Shown here: one piece after another, positions 18,937-27,617 of the stretch | Numbering within the stretch: position 1 is the stretch's first letter | Layout: each line of letters begins with the position of its first letter | NCBI GenBank assembly: GCA_035314825.1 | Contig: DATFYX010000043.1 | Span: 1 to 42,113 of the forward strand | Direction of reading: 5' to 3' | DNA length: 42,113 nucleotides | DNA from: Candidatus Eremiobacteraceae bacterium | GTDB taxonomy: Bacteria > Vulcanimicrobiota > Vulcanimicrobiia > Eremiobacterales > Eremiobacteraceae | Notes under the pieces: model-generated | Database searches by the model: none | Seen by the model: only the letters and a program-made list of their open reading frames with translations | What the model was told of the DNA's origin: nothing | Made by a program: the position numbers and the translations under genes

Positions 18937-18956
18937 GGTGTGATGCAGGTCACACC
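18937..18956. promoter_or_regulatory. CRP/FNR-type operator upstream of the TonB receptor
   Basis: GGTGTGA and TCACACC form perfect seven-base half-sites around a six-base spacer (TGCAGG). It contains TGTGA-N6-TCACA, the E. coli CRP consensus. It sits 71 bp upstream of the receptor's ATG. A weak -10-like CATTAT follows at 18989-18994. Confidence 0.6.
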
Positions 18957-19027
18957 GTCCCGCGGGCAGTAAGGCACTCTTAAGGATTCATTATCTCTTG
19001 CACTGCGGCTGTCACCGGAGGCTTCTC

Positions 19028-22000
19028 ATGCTTTTTCGCCGCTCCAGGAGCCTAACGCTCGCCCTGGCATTCGTGCTTGCCATCGCGCCGCTCGCGGCGA
19101 ATGCCGGCACGACCGGCAACATCTCGGGCAGAACGCTTGACGAGCACAGCGCGCCAGTTGCTGCCGTCAAGGTGACGGTGACATCGCCTTCGCAAGCGGT
19201 GACGACGCTTTCCAGCGCGGCCGGCTTCTACTCCATCCTCAACCTTGCGCCCGACACGTACCGCATCACCGCGGTCAAAGATGGCTACGCCACCGCGACG
19301 CAGAGCGGTGTCACGGTGCTCGCCGACCAGACCAGCCGGGTGGACATGGTGATGCAGCCCTCGGTGCGCACGCTCGGCCGCGTCACGACCACCGCTGCAG
19401 CCGGCATCGTGAGCAAGTCGGTCACCGGCGATCTATACGCGGTCAACGCGCAAGCGATCAACTCGTATCAGGGCAGCGCCGGCGGCGCCGAGACGCTGTA
19501 CAGCCAGAACGGCGTCGTCGGATCCTTGCCGGGCGTCACGCGTACGGTCGGCACCGGCGGCGGGTATGCCGGCAACGGCAGCTTGAGCATCCGCGGCGGT
19601 TCGAACGACCAAGTCGGCTTCGAGCTCGAGGGCATTCCGCTCAATCGCTCGTTCGACTCCGCCAACGCGACCGCGTTTCTCACCAACGGCCTCTCGCAGC
19701 TGCAGGTCTACACCGGCGGCGAGCCTGCCGATTCCGGGCGATCGATGGCCGGATACATCAATGAGATCATCCGGCGCGGCTCGTATCCGGGCGGCGGCGA
19801 CCTGACGTATGTGATCGGCACGCCTGATCTGAACAGCACGATACAAGCCGACGTCTACGGAGCCTCGCCGAACCGGCACTTCGACTACTACGCCTCGACG
19901 CTGTGGATCAACTCGGGATACAGCTTCGGCAACCGCAGCAATCTCGACAACACGGTCATCAACGTGCCCGCCAACGACCCGGGCTGCGGCGCGTCAAACG
20001 CGCTCACCGGAGCCGCGCTCGATTGCACCATGCCGCACACGCTCAACATGCCGATCTCGCAAGGCGCATGGTCGAGCCTGCTCAATCCGCAGGCAGCGAT
20101 GGCCGATACCGTCGTGAATCTCAACTGGGGTTTCGACCACCAAGGTCTGACCGACAACCTGCAGCTGCTCTACAACGTCGGCATGACGCGCACGCCGTTC
20201 AACTATTCCGGCCCGACCCTCGATCCGCTGCTCTCAGCCAGCGGCGTGACCGGATCGACCGGACTGCTGCTCTATCCCACCGGCGCGCTCTACACGGGTG
20301 CGCTCGGCGGTGTCTTCGATCCCAACGCGATGTACACGCTGACCTGGCCGTCCGCCGGCGGCAGCGTCGGAGAGATCCCGCCCGCCTATCGCGACAGCCA
20401 GCGCACGCAATCATCCATCGAGAAGGTCAGCTACACGCGCGCGTTGACCAGCTCGTCGTTCCTGCGCCTCTATGGCTACGCCATCTACTCGCTGTGGAAC
20501 TTCGATCAGGCGACCAACGGCTATCTCGGCGATTCGTTCTACGATCTGCATGACAACGCATACGGCTTGACGTTGAACTATCAGAACCAGGTCGACGCGC
20601 ACAACCTCGTGCGGCTCGACGTCGACTATCTGCAAGAGAACAGCCTGCGCTACAACTACGCCAACAATTTTTCGATCGACGGCTTCGTCAATTGCTTCCT
20701 ACCGTACAATCCCATCCTGACGCCAAACCCATATGCTCTTGGGCCGAACGGCATCGACTTCGGCTGCGCGGCCAATGCTGGAGAACAGGTCGCACAGATC
20801 AACGGGCCGTATGCGTACTGGAACAGCATCAGTCCGGTCACGAGCGATTTCGCGGTGGCGGACACGTGGCACCCCAACGATCGCTTGACGTTCGACATCG
20901 GCATACGCTACGACGACTTCTACGTGCCGCTCATGCCGCTGCAGATCACCGGCCCGAACGGCATCGCCGAGCAGGCGCAGGATCAATTCGGAACGTGCTT
21001 GCACGGTTATGCATACGCCGCCAACTCGAATTGCAATCTCTATCTGACTCAGGGAGCGACGGATGGTTCCTTGCCGACGTCGGCCATGCCCGGTGCCGGC
21101 AATTGGACAAATGTCAGCGGCTCTGAGACGTTCACCTACTGGAGCCCGCGTTTCGGCGTGACCTACTCCGCCACGGCGCGCGACGTGTACCGCTTCTCGG
21201 TCGGCCGCTATGTCCAGGCGCCCGCGACCGCCTATGAGGAATACCGCGGCGCGCCCGTGTGGGGTCCAGCCGACACGGTCTCCATCCTCAACAACTTCTA
21301 CGACGGCATCGGCTTCACGGCGCTGCACAACATCCAGCCGCAGGACAGCACGAACTACGACGCGTCGTGGGAGCACGATTTCAACAATGCGATGGCGATG
21401 AAGATCTCACCCTTCTATCGCGACACGCGCAATCAGATCCTCAATATCCCCGTCAACCCGGCCATGCCGACGTTCGAGACCGGCTATAATTTCGGCGCGG
21501 CCCGCATCAGCGGTGCGGAGTTCCTGCTGCGCGACTATCGTACGTCCGACGGCTGGAGCGGCACGCTTGCGGCCACGTACACCAACTCCAAGATCCGCTT
21601 CACCGCGCCCATCGGCGGCACCAACTTCATCGACACGATGAATGCCGGCATCAGCGCGTACAACACGCAGTACAACACGAACTATCCGCTGCTCAACCGC
21701 AATGGATTCTACTCGCCGTCGCTGTTCCAAGGGCCGACGATCACCGGGCCCTCGTACGACGTGGCCTGGGTCGTCAACCTCAACGCGAGTTATCAGACCC
21801 ATGGCTGGCTGCTCTCGCCGACGTTCAACTACCAGTCGGGCAACCCGTACGGCGATCCGCTGCTGTTCCCCGACACGCACTGCCCGGCCACACCGTATCC
21901 AGGCTGCATCCCAAACTCGACGGGCATGGCGCCGCTGACCTATGGCCCTGACCCGTACACCAACACGTTCGACGCGCCAGGCTCGCTCAAAGGCCCGTGG

Positions 22001-22279
22001 TGGCTGACGATGAACTTCGCGATCTCGCACGACCTCATGCCCAATGTGAAGGCGAGCATCCTGTACACCAACGTCTTCACGGTCGTGGGCAATCACGGCT
22101 ATCCGTGGGAGCTGCCGGCGGGCAATCAGGTCGTCTCGTACGAGGACGGCACGTTCTACGCGAACAACCCGATCGGCTCGTTCCGGCCGCAGTACATCGG
22201 CGAGTCTTACTATCCGTATCAGCCGAGCAGTATCAACCCGTACCACCAGCTGATCTTCAGCGTTTCGTCGAAGATCTAA
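19028..22279 (+). CDS. TonB-dependent receptor with carboxypeptidase-regulatory-like N-terminal domain
   Basis: 1083 residues from ATG 19028, which has a GGAGG ribosome-binding site seven bases upstream; an earlier in-frame start lacks one. A signal peptide (LTLALAFVLAIAPLAANA) is followed by a carboxypeptidase-regulatory-like beta-sandwich (about 28-110; GFYSILNLAPDTYRITAVKDGY). A plug domain follows (about 130-260; LSIRGGSNDQVGFELEGIP, then YINEIIRRGS), and the rest is a Tyr/Asn-rich beta-barrel. The C-terminus FSVSSKI does not end in the usual aromatic residue, and no TonB box is obvious. The ligand is unknown; the many Cys pairs in barrel loops are unusual. The CRP-like site upstream suggests control by carbon or redox state. 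Its stop overlaps that of the VPS10-like gene on the other strand. Confidence 0.87.
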   Translation: MLFRRSRSLTLALAFVLAIAPLAANAGTTGNISGRTLDEHSAPVAAVKVTVTSPSQAVTTLSSAAGFYSILNLAPDTYRITAVKDGYATATQSGVTVLADQTSRVDMVMQPSVRTLGRVTTTAAAGIVSKSVTGDLYAVNAQAINSYQGSAGGAETLYSQNGVVGSLPGVTRTVGTGGGYAGNGSLSIRGGSNDQVGFELEGIPLNRSFDSANATAFLTNGLSQLQVYTGGEPADSGRSMAGYINEIIRRGSYPGGGDLTYVIGTPDLNSTIQADVYGASPNRHFDYYASTLWINSGYSFGNRSNLDNTVINVPANDPGCGASNALTGAALDCTMPHTLNMPISQGAWSSLLNPQAAMADTVVNLNWGFDHQGLTDNLQLLYNVGMTRTPFNYSGPTLDPLLSASGVTGSTGLLLYPTGALYTGALGGVFDPNAMYTLTWPSAGGSVGEIPPAYRDSQRTQSSIEKVSYTRALTSSSFLRLYGYAIYSLWNFDQATNGYLGDSFYDLHDNAYGLTLNYQNQVDAHNLVRLDVDYLQENSLRYNYANNFSIDGFVNCFLPYNPILTPNPYALGPNGIDFGCAANAGEQVAQINGPYAYWNSISPVTSDFAVADTWHPNDRLTFDIGIRYDDFYVPLMPLQITGPNGIAEQAQDQFGTCLHGYAYAANSNCNLYLTQGATDGSLPTSAMPGAGNWTNVSGSETFTYWSPRFGVTYSATARDVYRFSVGRYVQAPATAYEEYRGAPVWGPADTVSILNNFYDGIGFTALHNIQPQDSTNYDASWEHDFNNAMAMKISPFYRDTRNQILNIPVNPAMPTFETGYNFGAARISGAEFLLRDYRTSDGWSGTLAATYTNSKIRFTAPIGGTNFIDTMNAGISAYNTQYNTNYPLLNRNGFYSPSLFQGPTITGPSYDVAWVVNLNASYQTHGWLLSPTFNYQSGNPYGDPLLFPDTHCPATPYPGCIPNSTGMAPLTYGPDPYTNTFDAPGSLKGPWWLTMNFAISHDLMPNVKASILYTNVFTVVGNHGYPWELPAGNQVVSYEDGTFYANNPIGSFRPQYIGESYYPYQPSSINPYHQLIFSVSSKI

Positions 22280-25200
22280 GAGCGCGTACAAGCGTCGACG
22301 TTGGTCACCCACACGATTCCGATGTGGTGCGTCCCTATGTATTGCATGACGTCCGGGATAAGCCGGTCGAACTGCGCTTTGACCGCCGCGGCTTCGGCGA
22401 GCTGCGCCTGCGTCGGCGGCCCCTGCGAAAGCGCCAGATCATCCGTTAGGATCTGAATGCGTTCCCGCAGCCGGTCCGGACGATGTTGATCATCTTCGGC
22501 GTTGAGCGGATTTGAGGTCAGCTGATCGTAGAGCGACTGGCCCCTCGCGTCGAGCGGGCTCTTCTTCGCCAAATGATCCAGCGTGTTGAGCACGGTGTCG
22601 ATCCGCGAGAGATCGTCGTTAAGCGCGTGGAGGAAATCATAACGCGCCACGTAGTCCGCTTGCGTCCACGGTGCGCGCGGATCGGGCTGTATCGTGAGCG
22701 GCTGCTCGAACGCCGTGTTGTTCACGCATAGCTGCATTGTGTACTGGCCGGGCGGAACACTTGCCCCGTCGTCCGAGCCTTGGTTCCATTCCTTGACCGA
22801 CTCCCATTTCACCGGCGGTTCTTCGCTGAGATCCCAAGCAAGGCGATTCAGACCAGGATGAGATGGCCCGTCGAGCCGGCGCAACACACGGCGGTCTGAG
22901 GTCAGGAAGGTTATCTGCGGCTTCGTGCTCGGCGTCGCTGCCAACTCGTAGGTGATGATCGCGCCGTCGGGCGGGTTCTCGCCGGCGAACTGGCCCGCGG
23001 GCGCACTGCCCTCGCCTTCCTGAACGCCGTAGATCGAATACCACGCGCGGTGCCACGCGTAGGTCGTGCGCGGCGCGAATAGATAGGTGCCTGCCGCGCG
23101 CGCTTGGGTCAACGCCTGAAGGGCCGTCAGATCGTCGAGCACGTAGAAGCCGCGGCCGTGCGTGGCGACGAGCAGATCGTCGGCGGTCGGCTGAACGCGG
23201 AGGTCGCGCACCGCGGTCACCGGCAGGTCGCCTTGCAGGCTTTGCCAGTGCACACCACGATCGAACGAGATCCAGATGCCTTGCTCGAGGCCGAGGTACA
23301 AGACGTCGGGGTTGCGCGGGTCTTGGCGCACGACGTGCGCGTCCTGATCCGCAGGCAAGCCGTTAGCGATGGAACGCCACGTCGCGCCATAGTCGTCCGT
23401 CGTGAAGACGTAGGGCGTGCGGTCGCCCATGAAGTGGCGGTCCACGGTCGCGAACGCGCTGCCGGGCGCAGACGGTGAAGCTTCGATGTTCTCGATCCGT
23501 CCGTACGGCGGCGCAGGCGGCGCGACCAAGCTCCAGTGCGCTCCGCCATCGCGCGTCACTTGCACGAGACCATCGTCGGTGCCGACCCAGATCACGCCCG
23601 CATCGAGCGGCGACGGCGCGATGCTCAGCAGCGTGTCGTAGAATTCCGCACCTGAGACGTCCAGCGTCACCGCACCGCCAGCGGCTTGCTGATGCGCTGG
23701 TTCGTCGCGCGTGAGATCGGGGCTGATGGTCTTCCAGGTGCGGCCGTAATCGGTCGTCTGGAAGAGCACGTTGCCGCCGAAGTACACGCTCTTGGGATCG
23801 AGGCTCGAGATCGCCAGCGGCGCCTCCCAATTGAAGCGATACGGCAGGCCCGCCAGCGCCATCCCGTTGGTGTCGCGCGCATACGGCGACACATCGTAGC
23901 TTTGGCGCGCGTTGAGCAAGAACGTGTTGAGCTGGCCGTTGAGATCCTTGACGCCGACGTTCCAAACGACGTCGGGATCCAGCACGTCGGGGATCGCCAC
24001 GATGCCGTCGCTGTCGTTGCCGACGTCGCGCCAGTTCGCGGTGAGGATGCCGAGCGGATCGAGACTGTCGGTCGGACCGCAGAACGAGTCGTTATCCTGG
24101 AAGCCGCCGCAGACGTGGTATGGGTTTTGCATATCATAGCCGAGATGGTAGATCTGACCGATGGCGATGTTGTAACGCCACTCCCAGTTCTGGCCACCGT
24201 CGACGCTGATCGGCGCGCCGCCATCATCGGCTTCGATCATCCGCTTGCCATCCGCGGCGAGCCACAGCGCATGGTGGTCTTGGTGCAGCGCGGACTTGAG
24301 CTGGGAGAACGTCTTGCCGCCGTCTTTGGACTCGAAGAGGTCTTCCGACATGAAGTACACGTGGTCGGCGTTGCGCGGATCGACTTCAAGCCGGGTCATG
24401 TAGAATGGACGTTGATTGAGCGCGTCGTCGCGATTCATAAGCCGCCAGTGCGACCCGGCGTCGTCCGAGCGCCACAACACGCCTTCGCGAGATTCGACAA
24501 GCGCGTACACCCGGCGCGGATCGCTTGGCGCGACGGCCAGCCCGATGCGGCCCATCAACCCCGACGGCAGGCCGTGCCCTGTCAGCTTGTTCCAGTGGGT
24601 GCCGCCATCGGTCGAGCGGTAGATGCCGTCGTCGGTTCCGCCGCTGGTGAACGTCCACGGCTGGCGGCGGAACTGCCAGATGCCGGCGAACATCAGATGG
24701 CAATGCGCATCGCAGGCGATGTCGGATACTCCGCTTTGCGGACCGACGTACAACGTGTGACGCCATGTCTCGCCGCCGTCGGTCGTGCGATAGACCCCCC
24801 GATCCTCGCTGTCGCGAAACGGATTCCCGAGCGCGCCCGCGATGACGACGGCCGGATTCTTCGGATCGATGAGCAGTCGCGAGATGATGTACGAGCGCTC
24901 GAGACCGCGATGCGACCAGCTCACGCCGGCATCGGTCGTGCGCCACACGCCGTCGCCGTACGAGGCGTCATTGCGCGGTTTCGACTCGCCGGTACCTACC
25001 CAGACGGTGCGTTTGTCCGACGGCGCGATCGCCAGCGCGCCGATCGCCGCGACCGGCTGACGCGCCCACACGTCATCCCAGGTCACGCCGCCGTTGAATG
25101 TGCGGAAGACCCCGCCATCGGCCGCGCCGATATAATACAGGTAGGGATCGGCGTTCGTGCCCGCCACCGCCGCGACGCGGCCACCCGATTGGCCTGGGCC

Positions 25201-25380
25201 GATCGAGCGCCAGTGCAGGTCACCCAGCACGCTCTGGTCTGCCCCTGCCGCGCGCGAGCATAAGCCGAGCATAATGATGGCACTGGCTGCAACCGCGAGG
25301 CGACCGGACGGGTGCGCGATTTGATGTCCCTCCGAGCGCGCGCGTTCTCCCACCGCAGGGGGCTTTCCGCTGGGTTTCAC
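22276..25380 (-). CDS. Secreted VPS10/sortilin-like BNR-repeat protein
   Basis: 1034 residues. A basic N-terminus leads to a signal-like helix (LAVAASAIIMLGLCSRAAG), then a long region of Asp-box repeats such as GVFRTFNGGVTWDD, GVYRTTDGGETWRH and GIYRSTDGGTHW. These make a ten-bladed beta-propeller of the VPS10/sialidase-like type (about 50-770). The C-terminal 260 residues contain an Ig-like segment (PPGQYTMQLCVN) and a helical tail, as in large bacterial VPS10 proteins often named glycosyl hydrolases; no catalytic residues can be assigned. Start is uncertain: GTG 25380 has no ribosome-binding site, and a GTG about nine codons in is also possible. It may act with the convergent TonB receptor at the surface. 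Confidence 0.8.
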   Translation of the reverse strand: MKPSGKPPAVGERARSEGHQIAHPSGRLAVAASAIIMLGLCSRAAGADQSVLGDLHWRSIGPGQSGGRVAAVAGTNADPYLYYIGAADGGVFRTFNGGVTWDDVWARQPVAAIGALAIAPSDKRTVWVGTGESKPRNDASYGDGVWRTTDAGVSWSHRGLERSYIISRLLIDPKNPAVVIAGALGNPFRDSEDRGVYRTTDGGETWRHTLYVGPQSGVSDIACDAHCHLMFAGIWQFRRQPWTFTSGGTDDGIYRSTDGGTHWNKLTGHGLPSGLMGRIGLAVAPSDPRRVYALVESREGVLWRSDDAGSHWRLMNRDDALNQRPFYMTRLEVDPRNADHVYFMSEDLFESKDGGKTFSQLKSALHQDHHALWLAADGKRMIEADDGGAPISVDGGQNWEWRYNIAIGQIYHLGYDMQNPYHVCGGFQDNDSFCGPTDSLDPLGILTANWRDVGNDSDGIVAIPDVLDPDVVWNVGVKDLNGQLNTFLLNARQSYDVSPYARDTNGMALAGLPYRFNWEAPLAISSLDPKSVYFGGNVLFQTTDYGRTWKTISPDLTRDEPAHQQAAGGAVTLDVSGAEFYDTLLSIAPSPLDAGVIWVGTDDGLVQVTRDGGAHWSLVAPPAPPYGRIENIEASPSAPGSAFATVDRHFMGDRTPYVFTTDDYGATWRSIANGLPADQDAHVVRQDPRNPDVLYLGLEQGIWISFDRGVHWQSLQGDLPVTAVRDLRVQPTADDLLVATHGRGFYVLDDLTALQALTQARAAGTYLFAPRTTYAWHRAWYSIYGVQEGEGSAPAGQFAGENPPDGAIITYELAATPSTKPQITFLTSDRRVLRRLDGPSHPGLNRLAWDLSEEPPVKWESVKEWNQGSDDGASVPPGQYTMQLCVNNTAFEQPLTIQPDPRAPWTQADYVARYDFLHALNDDLSRIDTVLNTLDHLAKKSPLDARGQSLYDQLTSNPLNAEDDQHRPDRLRERIQILTDDLALSQGPPTQAQLAEAAAVKAQFDRLIPDVMQYIGTHHIGIVWVTNVDACTRS

Positions 25381-25427
25381 CTGAGAAAAGAAGGACGATA
25401 CCCCGCGCCCGGCCTAGCAAACGGACG

Positions 25428-25449
25428 ATGGATAATATATGGATAGTAT
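25428..25449 (+). promoter_or_regulatory. Tandem 11-bp repeat and -10-like box at the pirin start
   Basis: ATGGATAATAT (25428-25438) is followed directly by ATGGATAGTAT (25439-25449). The first copy contains GATAAT, one base from the -10 consensus. The pirin ATG is the first base triplet of the second copy. If the -10 reading is right, transcription would begin near 25443 and the real start would be ATG 25457. Confidence 0.35.
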
Positions 25450-26188
25450 AAAGACTATGGCAGGCCAGACAGGCACCTTTGCCATTCAGCGATCCGGCGA
25501 GCGCTTCTGCGCCGATCACGGCTGGCTCAAGTCGTGCTTCTCGTTCAGCTTCGCTGAGTACTACGATCCGCGCAATCTCAATTGGGGTGCTCTGCGCGTG
25601 CTCAACGACGACAATATCGCGCCGGCGTCGGGCTTCCCGACGCACCCGCATAAAGATATGGAGATCCTGACCTTTGTGCTCAGCGGCCAGCTCGAGCACA
25701 AGGACAGCATCGGCAACGAGGGCACCGTGAAGGCGGGCGGCGTGCAGTACATGAGCGCCGGCACGGGCGTGCGGCATTCGGAGACGAATCCGTCCGCCGA
25801 CGAACCGCTGCATCTCGTCCAGATGTGGGTGCTGCCAGGGCGCAAGGGCGTGAAGCCGTCATACGGCCAGTGCGATTTCAAACCGGCCGACCGGCACAAC
25901 AAGTGGCTGCTCGTGGCCAGCGGTATTCCGGGTGAGACCGCGCCAGTGACGCTGACGCAGAACGCGTCGTTCCGGGTCGCGCAGCTCGACAACGGCGTGC
26001 TTGACCACTCGTTCGGAAATTCGCGCCTCGGATTCTTATTCGTGGCCGATGGAAACGTCGCGGCCAACGGCGCGCAGCTCGGCTCCGGCGATGCGGTGCG
26101 CATCGGCGGCGTGCCGTCGCTCTCGTTGAGCGGTTCGGGCGAAGTGCTGCTGTGGGATGTGCCGCCGACCGTCGACGTCCCGGTCTAG
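25439..26188 (+). CDS. Pirin family protein
   Basis: 249 residues (243 if ATG 25457 is used). Bicupin iron protein. The four metal ligands of the family are present: His69 and His71 in THPHKDME, and His113 and Glu115 in VRHSETN. The N-terminal HGWLKSCFSFSFAEYYDPRN and LVQMWVLP are also typical. Pirins act as redox-sensitive co-regulators or as quercetin 2,3-dioxygenases; the sequence does not decide. Divergent from the VPS10 gene across 58 bp, convergent with a small membrane protein whose stop shares the CTAG of its own stop. Confidence 0.92.
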   Translation: MDSIKTMAGQTGTFAIQRSGERFCADHGWLKSCFSFSFAEYYDPRNLNWGALRVLNDDNIAPASGFPTHPHKDMEILTFVLSGQLEHKDSIGNEGTVKAGGVQYMSAGTGVRHSETNPSADEPLHLVQMWVLPGRKGVKPSYGQCDFKPADRHNKWLLVASGIPGETAPVTLTQNASFRVAQLDNGVLDHSFGNSRLGFLFVADGNVAANGAQLGSGDAVRIGGVPSLSLSGSGEVLLWDVPPTVDVPV

Positions 26189-26715
26189 ACTTTCTTCTCG
26201 TCGATCCAAGGATTGATCGCTAGCCTAAGCTCGTTGGCCGCGGTGCGCAGTTTCTGATATCCCTTCGAAGAGCCGGCGTACGCATACAAGCGCTCGAGCA
26301 AAGCATTACGCTTTCGGTCTTTGGGGACGCCTGGATCAGCGGCAAGCCAATCGTCGACGTCACGAGCCATCCATTGAACCGATTCGTCATCCAAATCCGT
26401 GACGGCGGCGAGCGCACGGCGTACCCGCGCCTCATCCGGTTTCCGATCGAAGCCGACGACCTCCGGCGCGACTGCCGATGTCACACCGTTACGCACCGCG
26501 ACCGCCATGAACACGAACATGGACAATCTCATGAGCACATAGGCGGCGAACGGCGCGCAGACCGCATAAACAGCGTATTTCGTGTTTGACCACAGGTGCA
26601 CGCCCAAGACGGCGAATGCAGCGGTGATGTACACGAGGACGACGCAAGCCCAATAGAGCGCCATCGCCACTCGCACCGCTAGCGGCATTGAGCGCACGGC
26701 GCTCGCAGGGAGCAT
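26185..26715 (-). CDS. Unrecognised two-helix membrane protein, coupled to HMG-CoA lyase
   Basis: 176 residues from ATG 26715, with GGGAAG as a likely ribosome-binding site. Two transmembrane helices (about 14-38 and 46-72) precede a soluble, mostly helical charged tail (LDDESVQWMARDVDDWLAADPG, then KRNALLERLYAYAGSSKGYQKLRTA). I do not recognise the family. The start overlaps the HMG-CoA lyase stop by one base (TGATG), so it is expressed as the last gene of the leucine catabolic operon, though nothing in it suggests an enzymatic role. Confidence 0.75.
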   Translation of the reverse strand: MLPASAVRSMPLAVRVAMALYWACVVLVYITAAFAVLGVHLWSNTKYAVYAVCAPFAAYVLMRLSMFVFMAVAVRNGVTSAVAPEVVGFDRKPDEARVRRALAAVTDLDDESVQWMARDVDDWLAADPGVPKDRKRNALLERLYAYAGSSKGYQKLRTAANELRLAINPWIDEKKV

Positions 26716-27617
26716 CAACTTCCCGCCGTCGCGGCTTGATAGTATCTGCTCGTGGGCGGGTGGTCGAGCGCGGCGGCGATCAGGGTTGATGCCGCGACCA
26801 CGCCATCGAGCGACACGCCGGTCACGATTCCCATGCCGTCGAGCATATAGACGAGATCTTCGGTGGCGAGATTGCCGCTCGCACCGGGCGCATACGGACA
26901 GCCGCCCAGGCCGGCCGCGGACGAATCGAAGATCGAGATGCCGGCTTCGAGCGCTGCGAGCACATTGGCCAGCGCGGTACCACGCGTATCGTGGAAATGC
27001 ATCGCAAGGCGAGCGATGTCGATGTGCTTCGTCAGCATCGCGACGATCGCTTCGACTTGGTTCGGCGTCGCGACGCCGATCGTGTCGCCGATGCTGACCT
27101 CGGCGACGCCGAGCGCGTCCAAGCGCTGCGCGATCTCGACCACGCGTTTCGGGTCGATCGTGTCGCCGAACGGCGATCCGAAGCACATCGAGATGTACGC
27201 CCGCACGCGGATCGAGTCGCGCTTGGCACGCGCGAGCACGAGGACAAAGCGGTCGATCGACTCGTCGATCGTCGCATTGATGTTGCGCCGGTTGAACTCT
27301 TCCGATGCGGCCGTGAAAACGGCGACTTCGGTCGCGCCGGCCGCGAGCGCCCGCTCCAGACCGCGTTCGTTGGGGACGAGCACGGGATACCGAACGCCGG
27401 GGCGCCGTTTGATGCGGCGCAGCACTTCATCCGCGTCGGCGAGCTGCGGAATCGCCTTCGCGCTGACGAACGAGGTCGCTTCGATCACCGGCAGGCCGGC
27501 GTCGGAGAGCGCGTCGATGAAGCTGACTTTGACGCCGGTCGGGACCTCGACGCGTTCGTTCTGCAGGCCGTCGCGCGGGCCGACCTCGACGATGGTGACC
27601 CGCTCGGGATAGGTCAT
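26715..27617 (-). CDS. mvaB: Hydroxymethylglutaryl-CoA lyase
   Basis: 300 residues. It cleaves HMG-CoA to acetoacetate and acetyl-CoA, the last step of leucine breakdown. VEVGPRDGLQNE (residues 11-22) is the N-terminal substrate loop; HFHDTRG (208-214) supplies metal-binding His; Cys240 in GLGGCPYAPGASGN is the catalytic cysteine. ATG 27617 overlaps the stop of the biotin carboxylase gene (ATGA). The frame stays open upstream, but only as antisense-quality sequence inside that gene. Equivalent to LiuE in Liu-type operons. Confidence 0.95.
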   Translation of the reverse strand: MTYPERVTIVEVGPRDGLQNERVEVPTGVKVSFIDALSDAGLPVIEATSFVSAKAIPQLADADEVLRRIKRRPGVRYPVLVPNERGLERALAAGATEVAVFTAASEEFNRRNINATIDESIDRFVLVLARAKRDSIRVRAYISMCFGSPFGDTIDPKRVVEIAQRLDALGVAEVSIGDTIGVATPNQVEAIVAMLTKHIDIARLAMHFHDTRGTALANVLAALEAGISIFDSSAAGLGGCPYAPGASGNLATEDLVYMLDGMGIVTGVSLDGVVAASTLIAAALDHPPTSRYYQAATAGS

